From JAHBWV01 sp964588385 (GTDB lineage: Bacteria; Planctomycetota; Phycisphaerae; Phycisphaerales; UBA1924), in the NCBI GenBank assembly GCA_964588385.1, contig CAZPPG010000028.1:1-45217 (forward strand): a stretch of 45,217 nt of DNA, read 5' to 3'. The notes below the pieces were generated by a model. The model was not told the origin of the DNA. It ran no database searches and was given only the letters and a program-made list of their open reading frames with translations. Both the position numbers and the translations under genes were made by a program. How positions within the stretch are numbered: position 1 is the first letter of the stretch; every line of letters begins with the position of its first letter. Shown one piece after another: positions 1 to 7,855 of the stretch.

Positions 1-44
1 CCCTGCATCCCACACCCACCCTGGCATATGAAGCGGAGGCCGGC

Positions 45-488
45 ATGGCCGCGACCGTCGTGCTCTCACAGAAGTTTGAGTTTGCCGCGGCTCATCGCCT
101 GCACTCGCCGACGATGAGCGACGCTGAGAATCGTTCGTTCTTTGGCAAGTGCAACAACCCGGCGGGCCATGGGCACAACTATGTGATTCAGCCGCGCGTC
201 GAGATGAGCATTTCCGGTCGCGGAGATTCGCTTTCTCTCAGCGAACTCGAGCGGATCACGCAGGCCGTGCTGATCGAACCGTTCGATCACAAGCACCTGA
301 ACATCGACACGGCCGAGTTCCGTGACGGCTCGGGCGTGAACCCGACTGTGGAGAACATCGCGCGGGTGTTCTTCGGCCTCCTTGCTCCCGCGATCGAGGG
401 ACTCGGGCGAGGTGCTCGACTCCGAGAGATCACCGTGTGGGAGACGGACCGCACCAGCGCGACCTACGGGGAGCCCGCCACTCCCTGA
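45..488 (+). CDS. queD: 6-pyruvoyl-tetrahydropterin synthase / 6-carboxytetrahydropterin synthase (QueD) homologue
   Basis: This protein of 147 aa has the length and motifs of the PTPS/QueD family, which makes 6-carboxy- or 6-pyruvoyl-tetrahydropterin from dihydroneopterin triphosphate for queuosine or pterin synthesis in the cytoplasm. The zinc ligands are visible as H17 (AAHRL), H42 and H44 (GHGHNY). The probable catalytic Cys is C36 (GKCNNP), a histidine pair lies in DHKHLN (82-84), and the conserved late Glu is E133 (WETDRT). The start is supported by GGAGG five bases upstream. The frame is also open without a stop to the left edge, so a longer N-terminus or fusion cannot be excluded. No other queuosine gene is next to it, so QueD versus PTPS-type activity is not settled. 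Confidence 0.88.
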   Translation: MAATVVLSQKFEFAAAHRLHSPTMSDAENRSFFGKCNNPAGHGHNYVIQPRVEMSISGRGDSLSLSELERITQAVLIEPFDHKHLNIDTAEFRDGSGVNPTVENIARVFFGLLAPAIEGLGRGARLREITVWETDRTSATYGEPATP

Positions 489-515
489 CGCCAGCCGCCG
501 TCTTTCCGGTAAGAT
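485..515 (+). promoter_or_regulatory. Possible promoter giving a leaderless gspE transcript
   Basis: TAAGAT at 510-515 resembles a -10 hexamer and sits so that +1 would fall on the A of the gspE ATG at 522. No Shine-Dalgarno sequence precedes that ATG. A weak CTGACG at 485-490 could be a -35 box, but the spacing (19) is long. This is inferred from spacing only. Confidence 0.35.
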
Positions 516-521
516 GCTGCA

Positions 522-2198
522 ATGGGTGTGTCCACCATTCTTATCGAACGCGGGCTGATCACTTCCGAGCAACTCGAGCAGGCCGCCGCGGAGCATCGTG
601 CTTCGGGGGAGCGACTGGATCGGGCGATCGTTCGTCTTGGCATGGTGGGTCGGCGCGAGGTGCTGGAGATCATCGGCGAGCAGCTTGCGATGCCCGTCGT
701 CGATCTGTCCAACGCCGACGTCAGTCCCGACGTCATCTCCCTTCTCCCCGCACGGGTGGTATTCAAGCAGCAGGTTGTACCGATCGAGATCCGCGATGGC
801 ACCCTTGTCGTCGCGACCAGCGATCCGTTTGAGCTCTCTTCGCTTGACGAGCTCCGTCTTGTCGCGGGCCGTCCGATCGAACTCGCGCTCGCAGACGAAG
901 ACGAACTCCGACAGTTCATCCGTCTTCATTACGGCGTCGGCGGCGACACGCTCCACGAGATGGCCGGGCAGGCCGACGGTGCGGTCGCTGCGGAGGGCGA
1001 GCAAGACGAGATCGAGCAGGCCCAGGAGGCATCTGTCATCAAGCTCGTCAACGACTTGCTGGCCGAGGCGATCAGCGAGAGGGCCACGGACGTTCACATC
1101 GAGCCTTACGAGGGATCCCTGGTCGTGCGGTACCGCATCGACGGCGTGCTGCAGCGCGCCAATGTGCCGGCCACCATCAACCGCTTCGGCGCGGCCATCG
1201 TTTCACGCCTGAAGATCATGGCCTCGCTTAATATCGCGGAGAAACGGCGGCCTCAAGACGGGCGGATCACCTTCCGGCATAAGCCTCACGGCCAGCCCCC
1301 CGCGGAGTTCGATCTCAGGATGAGCGTCATCCCGATGCTGTCGGGCGAGGGCGTGGTTCTGCGCGTGCTCTCAAAGACTGCCGTGCTCCTGGGTCTGGAG
1401 CAGTTGGGCATGCCGGCAAATGTCCTCAAGAGCTGGGACAAGCTCATCAACCGGCCCCATGGGATCCTCCTGGTCACCGGCCCCACCGGCAGCGGCAAGA
1501 GCACGACCCTGTACGCGTCTCTCAACCGAATCGTCTCCGACGAGGTGAAGGTCATCACCGTTGAAGATCCGGTTGAGTACCACGTACCGGGTGTGAACCA
1601 GATCCAAGTGAACCACAAGGTCGGATTGGACTTCTCCAGCGGCTTGCGATCCATCCTGCGTCACGATCCCGACGTGGTCATGATCGGTGAGATCCGCGAC
1701 AAAGAGACCGCCGAGACGGCCGTGCAGGCATCGCTCACAGGGCACCTGGTCTTCAGCACTCTGCACACAAACGACGCCGCCGGTGCGGCGACGCGCCTCC
1801 TCGACATGGGAGTCGAGCCCTTTCTCATCGCATCAAGCGTGGAAGGGATCATGGCCCAGCGGCTGGTTCGGCGCATCTGCGACCAGTGCTCGCAGCCCTA
1901 TGCCCCTGAAATAGGCGATCTTCCGTCGGACTTTGACATGAAAGATGCGTCGTTGCGAAAGGGCGCCGGCTGCCGTAACTGTCGCGGAACCGGCTTCCGC
2001 GGTCGGGTGGGCCTCTACGAGATGCTCCACCTAACCCCTCGCACGCGGGAGTTGGTTATGAGGCGGGTGAACGCCGCGGAACTGGCCGATGCGGCCCTGC
2101 AGGAGCATGAACTCTCGCTGCTGAAGTACGACGGCTACGCGAAGGTCCGCCTTGGTCTCACCACGATGGAAGAGGTTGGCGGAGCGTTGGTTGTGTAG
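522..2198 (+). CDS. gspE: Type II secretion / type IV pilus assembly ATPase GspE (PilB-like)
   Basis: This is the cytoplasmic hexameric ATPase that drives pseudopilus assembly. At 558 aa it has the usual family length. Residues 1 to about 150 form a GspE/MshE N-terminal domain (ILIERGLITSEQL...). The RecA-like core carries Walker A GPTGSGKS at 320-327, Asp-box/Walker B DPDVVMIGEIRD near 382-393 with E390, and a His box around FSTLHTND. A tetracysteine zinc site is present at C453, C456, C484 and C487, as in GspE/PilB. It is the first gene of the secretion locus and is separated from gspG by a 217-bp regulatory gap. GspF, often adjacent, is absent. The start lacks a ribosome-binding site and may be leaderless. 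Confidence 0.95.
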   Translation: MGVSTILIERGLITSEQLEQAAAEHRASGERLDRAIVRLGMVGRREVLEIIGEQLAMPVVDLSNADVSPDVISLLPARVVFKQQVVPIEIRDGTLVVATSDPFELSSLDELRLVAGRPIELALADEDELRQFIRLHYGVGGDTLHEMAGQADGAVAAEGEQDEIEQAQEASVIKLVNDLLAEAISERATDVHIEPYEGSLVVRYRIDGVLQRANVPATINRFGAAIVSRLKIMASLNIAEKRRPQDGRITFRHKPHGQPPAEFDLRMSVIPMLSGEGVVLRVLSKTAVLLGLEQLGMPANVLKSWDKLINRPHGILLVTGPTGSGKSTTLYASLNRIVSDEVKVITVEDPVEYHVPGVNQIQVNHKVGLDFSSGLRSILRHDPDVVMIGEIRDKETAETAVQASLTGHLVFSTLHTNDAAGAATRLLDMGVEPFLIASSVEGIMAQRLVRRICDQCSQPYAPEIGDLPSDFDMKDASLRKGAGCRNCRGTGFRGRVGLYEMLHLTPRTRELVMRRVNAAELADAALQEHELSLLKYDGYAKVRLGLTTMEEVGGALVV

Positions 2199-2259
2199 AC
2201 CCATGAACAGGGTGCGAACGCATTTCGGCCCATTGCTCTTCCAATCGGCATAAACTTCA

Positions 2260-2288
2260 TTGCAGCCGATGGCGTAGTTTGCTAGTAT
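2260..2288 (+). promoter_or_regulatory. sigma70-like promoter for gspG
   Basis: TTGCAG (2260-2265) is followed after exactly 17 bases by TAGTAT (2283-2288), close to the TTGACA-N17-TATAAT consensus. The region is AT-richer than its surroundings. The predicted start near 2295 would place gspG and the downstream genes under a promoter separate from gspE, which suits the high demand for the major pseudopilin. Confidence 0.65.
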
Positions 2289-2295
2289 CGACTAG

Positions 2296-2328
2296 CTCCC
2301 GGCAGATGAAGGCTGCATGAGCCGGGAG
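2296..2328 (+). promoter_or_regulatory. Stem-loop at the 5' end of the gspG leader
   Basis: CTCCCGGC (2296-2303) and GCCGGGAG (2321-2328) form a perfect 8-bp stem around a 17-base loop. It begins at the predicted transcription start. A hairpin at the extreme 5' end is a known way to stabilise an mRNA; that role here is inference. The rest of the leader (2329-2415) shows AAAGGA shortly before the gspG ATG and nothing else recognisable. Confidence 0.5.
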
Positions 2329-2415
2329 ATTGGACTCGATTCATTCGGGTCCGGATCATCGAACTGCCGACCCAAGTACCGGGCGGCGGGATTGCTCAGA
2401 AAGGACGTTTGAGCC

Positions 2416-2940
2416 ATGACCCAACGAATGGAGTCTGGAAATCGGAGTTCGCACCGGCGCGTTCGGCGCGGCTTCACCATCATCGAAGTCATGATCGTGA
2501 TCGCGATCATCCTGGCGCTCTCTGGCTTGGTTGGATTTGCTCTGATCGGCCAGAGTGCAAAGGCCAAGAAGGGCATCGCCGAGACCCAGATTCGTCTTAT
2601 CAAGAGCGGGGTAAAGGCCTTCTACGTTGACTTTGGCCGATTCCCGTCCGACGACGAGGGTCTCGCCGTGCTCTGGAACAAGACTGGTCTTGAGTCCGAA
2701 GAGGACCAGGCCAAGTGGACCAAGTACCTTGAGTCGCCGGTTCCGACAGATCCCTGGGGTTCGGCCTGGGGTTATCGGGCTGAGAGCGAGAATCGCGAGG
2801 GAGAATACGACTTGTGGTCCTATGGACCGGACAAGCAGGACGGGACGGACGATGACATTAACGCGTTCGCGGCCGAGGAGGCTGACGCGGAGGGGGGCTC
2901 GGGAGGAGACTTGCCTCCGCCGCCCCCGAGTGGCGGCTGA
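2416..2940 (+). CDS. gspG: Major pseudopilin GspG
   Basis: GspG is the main subunit of the T2SS pseudopilus that pushes substrates through the secretin. The 174-aa precursor has a basic leader and a prepilin peptidase site RRG/FTIIEV (cleavage after G19, Glu at +5 = E24), then a hydrophobic helix to about residue 45. The C-terminal part has the GspG signature: FGRFPSDDEGL, TDPWGSAWGY and a calcium-loop-like YGPDKQDGTDDDI. After that comes an acidic tail ending in a Pro/Gly-rich stretch, longer than usual. AAAGGA lies upstream of the ATG. The gene has its own promoter and is followed by two GC hairpins before gspH. Confidence 0.95.
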   Translation: MTQRMESGNRSSHRRVRRGFTIIEVMIVIAIILALSGLVGFALIGQSAKAKKGIAETQIRLIKSGVKAFYVDFGRFPSDDEGLAVLWNKTGLESEEDQAKWTKYLESPVPTDPWGSAWGYRAESENREGEYDLWSYGPDKQDGTDDDINAFAAEEADAEGGSGGDLPPPPPSGG

Positions 2941-2993
2941 CCGAGCAGGGCCGGCGTGCAAGGTCGCATTTGCCGGCTCGCGTTTGAATGGAT

Positions 2994-3070
2994 GGGGCGT
3001 GCGCCCCTGATCGCTGGAGCGGTCTGTTTGTCAATCGCGGAGCGAGCGTATGCAGCGGGCCTCTGCCCGC
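2994..3070 (+). terminator. Two GC-rich hairpins between gspG and gspH (possible attenuator)
   Basis: GGGGCG-TG-CGCCCC (2994-3007) is a self-complementary 14-mer. GCGGGC-CTCT-GCCCGC (3055-3070) is a perfect 6-bp stem with a four-base loop. Neither has a T-run, so full intrinsic termination is uncertain. They may lower expression of the minor pseudopilins relative to gspG or protect the upstream mRNA. Confidence 0.4.
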
Positions 3071-3088
3071 ACATCTCGGGGTGACTTT

Positions 3089-3778
3089 ATGGTCTCCAAC
3101 CGAACTCCGGCTTCAAGGTGCTTCACCGTACTCGAAGTGCTCATCGCGCTCGCGATCATCGGCATGCTCGCGGCGATCGTCGTCGCTCCGATGTCCAGCC
3201 ACATGCGCGGAGCGGAAGTCGAAGGCGCGGCCGCTCGCGTACAAACCGCCCTGAGCGACGCACAGACCGAGGCCCGCGAATCCGGCCGACCCGTCACCGT
3301 CGTTGCGGTCGTGGGAGAGGACGGACGCACGGGCCTTGCGAGCCGCACGGTTTCGGCACCCGCAGTGGACCAGGCGCCCGCTGCCCCGGGCATGGAGCAC
3401 GCGTTTACGCGCGCCACGCGGAAGGTCAATCTGCCCCAAGGCGTCACCATCGCCGGTTCCGATCGCCCCGTCGAGACAGCGCGGAGCATCGGTGGCATGG
3501 CCGCACCCTCGCAGCATGGCGGCGCGGACGCTCAAGATCCGCAGGAACGCACGCTCGCGGTTTTCCTTCCGGACGGGAGCGCGGTGGTCGCCGGACCGAT
3601 CCGCGTGTGCGGCAAGGACGGTCGCACCAGCGAGGTCCGTGTCAACCCGTGGACCGGCGTGGCCGCGCTCGGCGGTGTGATCACTGAAGATCGCGGGGCA
3701 CGCGACTCAGCCGCCCCCGCTCCGCTTCGTGCGGATGAGTTCTCTGACGACGCGGACCCATTTGCGAAGTGGAGATGA
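3089..3778 (+). CDS. gspH: Minor pseudopilin, GspH-like
   Basis: Starting at ATG 3089 (preceded by GGGGTGA) the protein is about 229 aa with a short leader and a type IV pilin N-terminus CFTVLEVLIALAIIG. Glu is at +5 (E16), followed by a hydrophobic helix and a soluble domain. The helix is followed by R-x-Q-TALSDAQTEAR, typical of GspH/FimT (ALxxARxEA). An upstream ATG-less extension to 3050 would pass through a hairpin stem and is disfavoured. Oddity: the residue before the cleavage site is Cys11 rather than Gly, which is rare for prepilin peptidase substrates. The C-terminal half is longer than in proteobacterial GspH. Its stop overlaps the next start (ATGA). It is probably part of the pseudopilus tip. 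Confidence 0.82.
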   Translation: MVSNRTPASRCFTVLEVLIALAIIGMLAAIVVAPMSSHMRGAEVEGAAARVQTALSDAQTEARESGRPVTVVAVVGEDGRTGLASRTVSAPAVDQAPAAPGMEHAFTRATRKVNLPQGVTIAGSDRPVETARSIGGMAAPSQHGGADAQDPQERTLAVFLPDGSAVVAGPIRVCGKDGRTSEVRVNPWTGVAALGGVITEDRGARDSAAPAPLRADEFSDDADPFAKWR

Positions 3779-4242
3779 CAAGACGCGGCGCGATCCTCTT
3801 GGAACTCCTGCTGGCCGTCGTGCTCTTTGCGATGGCCGGGCTGGCGATCCACGGCGCCCTTGATCGCGCGCTCGATCGGTCCACATCAACGGTTGAGCGA
3901 ATGCACGCATCGGACCTTGGCTGGTCGGCGATCGCCCTGATCGAGACAGGGATCGCGCGTCCCGAATCGCTGGACGGCCCCATCGAGTCGGAATCGCTTC
4001 TCTGGTTCGGGCCGGATCCGGGAGCGGGCGTTGATGTCGAGGACGTCGGTCCCTGGAGCGGCTGGGAGCTCCAGATCGATACAGAGCCCGCGCCCTTCCG
4101 AGGCCATGTGCTGGTTTCTGTCGGGGTCGTGCGGCGAAAGGGCGACGACGAGCGTCTCTGGTACACGGCGCGGCAGGTTGTCCGAATGGGCGACTCAATC
4201 GTGTCGGCATCCGACCCTTCGCGACCCGGGAGCGGATCATGA
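3775..4242 (+). CDS. gspI: Minor pseudopilin, GspI-like
   Basis: The protein is 155 aa from the ATG that overlaps the gspH stop (ATGA, 3775-3778); an in-frame GTG at 3769 is a weaker alternative. The N-terminus MTRRG/AILLELLLAVVLFAMAG is a pseudopilin signal with Gly at -1 and Glu at +5 (E10), followed by a roughly 20-residue hydrophobic helix. The soluble part is short and acidic and lacks motifs I can name. The I assignment rests mainly on gene order (H-I-J-K), size and the helix. It would join the pseudopilus tip complex with GspJ and GspK. Translational coupling to both neighbours is likely, as both junctions are 4-base overlaps. Confidence 0.7.
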   Translation: MTRRGAILLELLLAVVLFAMAGLAIHGALDRALDRSTSTVERMHASDLGWSAIALIETGIARPESLDGPIESESLLWFGPDPGAGVDVEDVGPWSGWELQIDTEPAPFRGHVLVSVGVVRRKGDDERLWYTARQVVRMGDSIVSASDPSRPGSGS

Positions 4243-4826
4243 GCCGCTCCCGTCATCGCGCTGGCTTCACCGTCATCGAGGTGATCGTGGCGTGCGCACT
4301 GCTCCTGCTCTTGATGAGCGCGGTCATGTCGCTGATGTGGAGCGCGCGCGATCAACGCACACGAGTCGGCGCAATCTCCGTTTCGACACGCGACGTGCTG
4401 GCCACGCTCGATCAGATCGAAGCGGATCTCACGACCGCGATCGCGTCGGATCCTCGCGAGGGAGCGGGGATCTCGGGCGACGACCGCTCAATCAGGATCC
4501 TGTTCCGAAGCGTCTGGCTGCGGGGCAGTCTTTCGGAGAGGGCCCCCCGCGACCTCCAAGGCGCCTCGTATGTGTTCGACGCGGGCGCCTCGCGTATCGA
4601 TGGAGAACGATGGTCCGCTTCCGGCGATCGCAGCAGGGCCACACTTTGCGAGCGGGTCTCAGACGTCCGCATCCGATACACGGAGGGTTCGGGTTGGCTG
4701 GAGTCGTTTGACGCGGTCGAGCGCGGACGCATGCCGACAGCCGTCGAGATCAGTGTGACGACGTCGCGAGGCGAGCTTTGGCGCCGCACCATTCGGATCC
4801 CCGACGGCGAGGGAGGCAACGCATGA
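4239..4826 (+). CDS. gspJ: Minor pseudopilin, GspJ-like
   Basis: The protein is 195 aa and begins in an ATGA overlap with the preceding stop. The leader RHRAG/FTVIEVIVACALLLLLMSAV is a canonical class III signal with cleavage after G9 and Glu at +5 (E14). The region after the helix (QIEADLTTAI) and the end of the protein, with VSDVRIRYTEGSGWLES and PTAVEISVTT, fit GspJ, in which the late beta-strand region reads similarly. It is expected in the membrane-anchored pseudopilus tip with GspI and GspK. Confidence 0.78.
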   Translation: MSRSRHRAGFTVIEVIVACALLLLLMSAVMSLMWSARDQRTRVGAISVSTRDVLATLDQIEADLTTAIASDPREGAGISGDDRSIRILFRSVWLRGSLSERAPRDLQGASYVFDAGASRIDGERWSASGDRSRATLCERVSDVRIRYTEGSGWLESFDAVERGRMPTAVEISVTTSRGELWRRTIRIPDGEGGNA

Positions 4827-6229
4827 GGCGTGCCGTTGCGCTCCTGTCGGTGCTCCTCGTGATCGTGCTGGGCGCACTTATGGCCATGATCGCGCTTGAT
4901 CAGGCGGATGCGACCGCGACGGCGGCGCGGGTCTCGCTGCTCAAGCGTGAAGCCCGTGCGATTGCCTGGTCCGGAGTTCTCGGTGCAATGTCCGAGTGCG
5001 AAGCCCAGCGAGCGGACCTGATGCGAGGCGCTGCGCCGGAGCTCACCGCCGAGTGGGATGTCTACACCGACGGATCCATCACCGCCCGTGTGCGGGTTGA
5101 GTCGGTCGGTGATCCCGCTGATCCGGAGCTTGAGCTGCTCGTCCAGAGCGAGTCAGCCAAGCTCAATCTGAATACCGCGACCACGCCCATGCTCGCTCGC
5201 CTGGCGGGACTCGGCGATGAACGGGCTCAGGCCGTCCGGGAGCGCGCGATTCGCGGCGGGTTCACCAGCGTCGAAGACCTTCGAGCGATCGGAATTGATC
5301 CGCAGGATGAGGCCGGCGTGCTTGGCGGCGTCGCGTTGGACCAGCTTGCCACGGCTTACTCCCTTGACCCGGACTTGAGCGCGGGGGTCTCCGACACGGG
5401 TGCCTCCGGGAGAGAGCGTGCCCGTTGGGATCCCGCCGCGAAGGAGTTTGACCGGCGTCTCAACGCGGACACAGGCACCACCGAAGCGCTCACGCGCCTG
5501 ACAGAGGCCGGCGTCGACCTCTCGTCCGCATCCGAGGTTGCCGGCGCGTTCGAGCGTCTAGGTATCGAGCCGGGGGTGTGGGCCGGTGTGTGGGACGAGT
5601 TGGCGTTTGGCGCCGATAGGGGCGGCCGAGAGGGACTCATCGACATCTCGCGTGCCTCAGAGGCGGTTCTGGCCTGTATTCCGGGATTCGAGGGCAAGGC
5701 CAGGGAAGTTCACGAAGCGGCGATGCGTCTGAGCGACGAACGTGCGCGCAGCTGCACGTGGCCCCTCGACGCGGGAGTGGTCACACCCGCCGAGATGGCA
5801 CGCGCCCTTCCCTGGATCACGATTCGGTCATTTCACTGGCGCGTGCGGATCATCGGAGAACTGGTGCGTGCGTCCGACTCCGGAGACGAGCCGCAAGTTC
5901 TGACCCGATCGACTCTCGAATCGATCATCGACTGTTCGGGCGAGCGAGCCCGGGTCGCCTACCTCCGAGATGTGACATTCGACGGCGCGGCCGAAGGTCT
6001 GGATTCGATTCTCGCGCTCACGCAGGACATGACGCGCCAGCAAATCGACGCGGAAGCCGGGGATGAAGCCCAGCCCGACCTTGCCAACGGTCCGCAGGGG
6101 GGCGACGATGCACCGGCTGTCGAGAGTGCCGGCGCAAGGAGCGGCGCCGCGAGCTCGGGCTCGGTCCCCGCGCTCAACACCGGCGCGGGATCTGGGGCAC
6201 GCAGAGGTCGATGGGCAGCGACGAGGTAA
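4823..6229 (+). CDS. gspK: GspK-like minor pseudopilin
   Basis: The ATG inside the gspJ stop (ATGA at 4823-4826) gives a protein of 468 aa. GspK is the largest minor pseudopilin and caps the pseudopilus. The N-terminus MRRAVALLSVLLVIVLGALMA is a GspK-type helix lacking Glu+5, as is usual for GspK. There is no Gly before the helix, so the processing site is not canonical. From about residue 112 a helix-hairpin-helix-like stretch (KLNLNTATTPMLARLAGLG ... FTSVEDL) matches the GspK alpha domain. A second weaker copy appears later (LIDISRASEAVLACIPGF). The C-terminal 80 residues are low-complexity Ala/Gly/Ser-rich. Confidence 0.82.
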   Translation: MRRAVALLSVLLVIVLGALMAMIALDQADATATAARVSLLKREARAIAWSGVLGAMSECEAQRADLMRGAAPELTAEWDVYTDGSITARVRVESVGDPADPELELLVQSESAKLNLNTATTPMLARLAGLGDERAQAVRERAIRGGFTSVEDLRAIGIDPQDEAGVLGGVALDQLATAYSLDPDLSAGVSDTGASGRERARWDPAAKEFDRRLNADTGTTEALTRLTEAGVDLSSASEVAGAFERLGIEPGVWAGVWDELAFGADRGGREGLIDISRASEAVLACIPGFEGKAREVHEAAMRLSDERARSCTWPLDAGVVTPAEMARALPWITIRSFHWRVRIIGELVRASDSGDEPQVLTRSTLESIIDCSGERARVAYLRDVTFDGAAEGLDSILALTQDMTRQQIDAEAGDEAQPDLANGPQGGDDAPAVESAGARSGAASSGSVPALNTGAGSGARRGRWAATR

Positions 6230-6235
6230 CCACGG

Positions 6236-7855
6236 ATGGCGCGAACTTCAGACATGTTGGCAGTCGGGCTCGACGGCGACACGCTGCTGCTCTGTCGCCA
6301 GTCTGTCGGCCCGGGCAAAGTTGTCGTTGAGCGCATGATTTCCGCCCTCGCTCCCGCGGATCTTGATCTGACAGATGCCGCTGCCGTGGGGGCGTGGCTC
6401 GCTCGTGTTGCATCCGAGCATCGGCTCTCCCTCCGGCGTGTCACCTTTGTGGCGGGCCGGGAGGAGGTTGTCCTCAAGCGCATGTCCGTGCCCGGGGGCG
6501 ACGGTCTCAACGTCGCTGAGCTCACGGGGCTTGTGCGGCTCTCTCTATCTCGACAGATGACCATGGCCATTGACGGGGCCGGTATCGACCACATCCGGGT
6601 CAGTTCCGACAGCAAGCCGGGAACCGAGGCGACGGTGGTCGCGGCCGCGCTGCCCGCCGATCGGCTCTCCTGGTACAAGGCCGTCGCGGGCGCCGCGGGC
6701 ACGAAAATCGCGGGTATCGAGCTCGCACTCACGGGTGCCAGCGCGGTTGCTCGAGATTCGGCACTTCGTCGGGATGGGCCCTCGCTCTGCGTCGCGATCG
6801 GCCGAGGCGCCGTCGAGTTCGTGCTGCTCGAGAATGGACAGGTCTCCACGGCTCGCGCGGTTGAGTTGCCGTCACCCAAGGGTGAGCAGGAGATCGAGCA
6901 GTTCGCGGCTCGTGTTGTGGTGGAAGCGCGTCGAACCTGGATGGGCTGGGCCGGCGGTCGCGAGGCGCAGCCGCTGGAGTCGCTGCTCCTTCTTGGAGTG
7001 GAGGACCTCTGTGATCGTGTTCGCGCCCGCTGCGCCGACGCCGCACTTGCGAGCGCCGTGCGAACGATCGGCTTGCCGGCTTCAGTCTCGATCAAGGATG
7101 GCGCCCGGAGCGGAGCAACGCTCGAGAGCGGCGCGGGTCCGGGAGAGTTTCTTCCCCTGATCGGCATCGGCATCGCGCATGCAGAGAATCTTGATCGCTT
7201 CGATTTCATCCGCGTGAAGCGAGGGCCGGACCCCCGCGCGCGACGTCGACAACTCATCCTTTCCGGCGCGTTCGGCCTGATCATCGCCGTTGGCGGAGCA
7301 TGGGTCGTTGCGCAGATGCGTCTTGGCGAACTGCGAGACGCGCGGGATGCCGCGCGTCAGGCGATGAACAAGGCCGGGACGCAGTACGCCGAGATGCTGG
7401 TTCAGGAGGTTCGTGCCGACAGCGTCGAGCACTGGGACAATGCGGGCATGGATTGGCTTGGGCACCTGAAGTGGCTGAGTGAGCAGATGCCCGCTCCCAA
7501 GGACGGGTTGCTCGACGAGATCACTGCGAGCATGAGTGCCGACGTGCAGTTCACGCCGCGCAACCGTTCGGTCGCCGGTGCGCAATGGACCACCCGACAG
7601 GAAGCCGTGTTCTCGCTTTCGGGCAAGGTCGTCCGGCGCGAGATCGCCCTGGATCTGCGCGGCCGTCTGGTTCGGGGGGACCTCTACAAAGTTGTCAACC
7701 AATCCGCTGACACCGAGGACCGCTTCAGTTTCGATCTTGTGACTTCCAGGCGTTCACCGTCTGATCCCCCGACGGCCACCCCTCCCGCAGCACCGGGCGC
7801 CAAGCCCGCGCAGGGAAGCGCCGCGGCGCCTTCCGGTGGAGGTCGGGGCACATGA
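6236..7855 (+). CDS. gspL: GspL-like inner-membrane protein (PilM actin-like domain joined to PilN-like region)
   Basis: The protein is 539 aa. The N-terminal 320 residues read as an actin-like PilM/GspL cytoplasmic domain (MLAVGLDGDTLLLC at the start; CVAIGRGAVEFVLLENG in the middle). A transmembrane helix follows from about residue 340 (LILSGAFGLIIAVGGAWVV), then a predicted periplasmic coiled coil and a ferredoxin-like PilN/GspL region, ending in a Pro/Ala/Gly tail. In the T2SS, GspL links the GspE ATPase to the membrane platform. Low-complexity C-terminal tails also occur in GspK and GspD here. The ATG at 6236 follows GAGGTAA, which contains the gspK stop. It overlaps the next gene by ATGA. 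Confidence 0.8.
   Translation: MARTSDMLAVGLDGDTLLLCRQSVGPGKVVVERMISALAPADLDLTDAAAVGAWLARVASEHRLSLRRVTFVAGREEVVLKRMSVPGGDGLNVAELTGLVRLSLSRQMTMAIDGAGIDHIRVSSDSKPGTEATVVAAALPADRLSWYKAVAGAAGTKIAGIELALTGASAVARDSALRRDGPSLCVAIGRGAVEFVLLENGQVSTARAVELPSPKGEQEIEQFAARVVVEARRTWMGWAGGREAQPLESLLLLGVEDLCDRVRARCADAALASAVRTIGLPASVSIKDGARSGATLESGAGPGEFLPLIGIGIAHAENLDRFDFIRVKRGPDPRARRRQLILSGAFGLIIAVGGAWVVAQMRLGELRDARDAARQAMNKAGTQYAEMLVQEVRADSVEHWDNAGMDWLGHLKWLSEQMPAPKDGLLDEITASMSADVQFTPRNRSVAGAQWTTRQEAVFSLSGKVVRREIALDLRGRLVRGDLYKVVNQSADTEDRFSFDLVTSRRSPSDPPTATPPAAPGAKPAQGSAAAPSGGGRGT

Noticed and set aside
5959..7284. Minus-strand 441-codon frame over gspK/gspL
   Set aside because: It is Ser/Arg/Pro-rich and antisense to two motif-supported genes.
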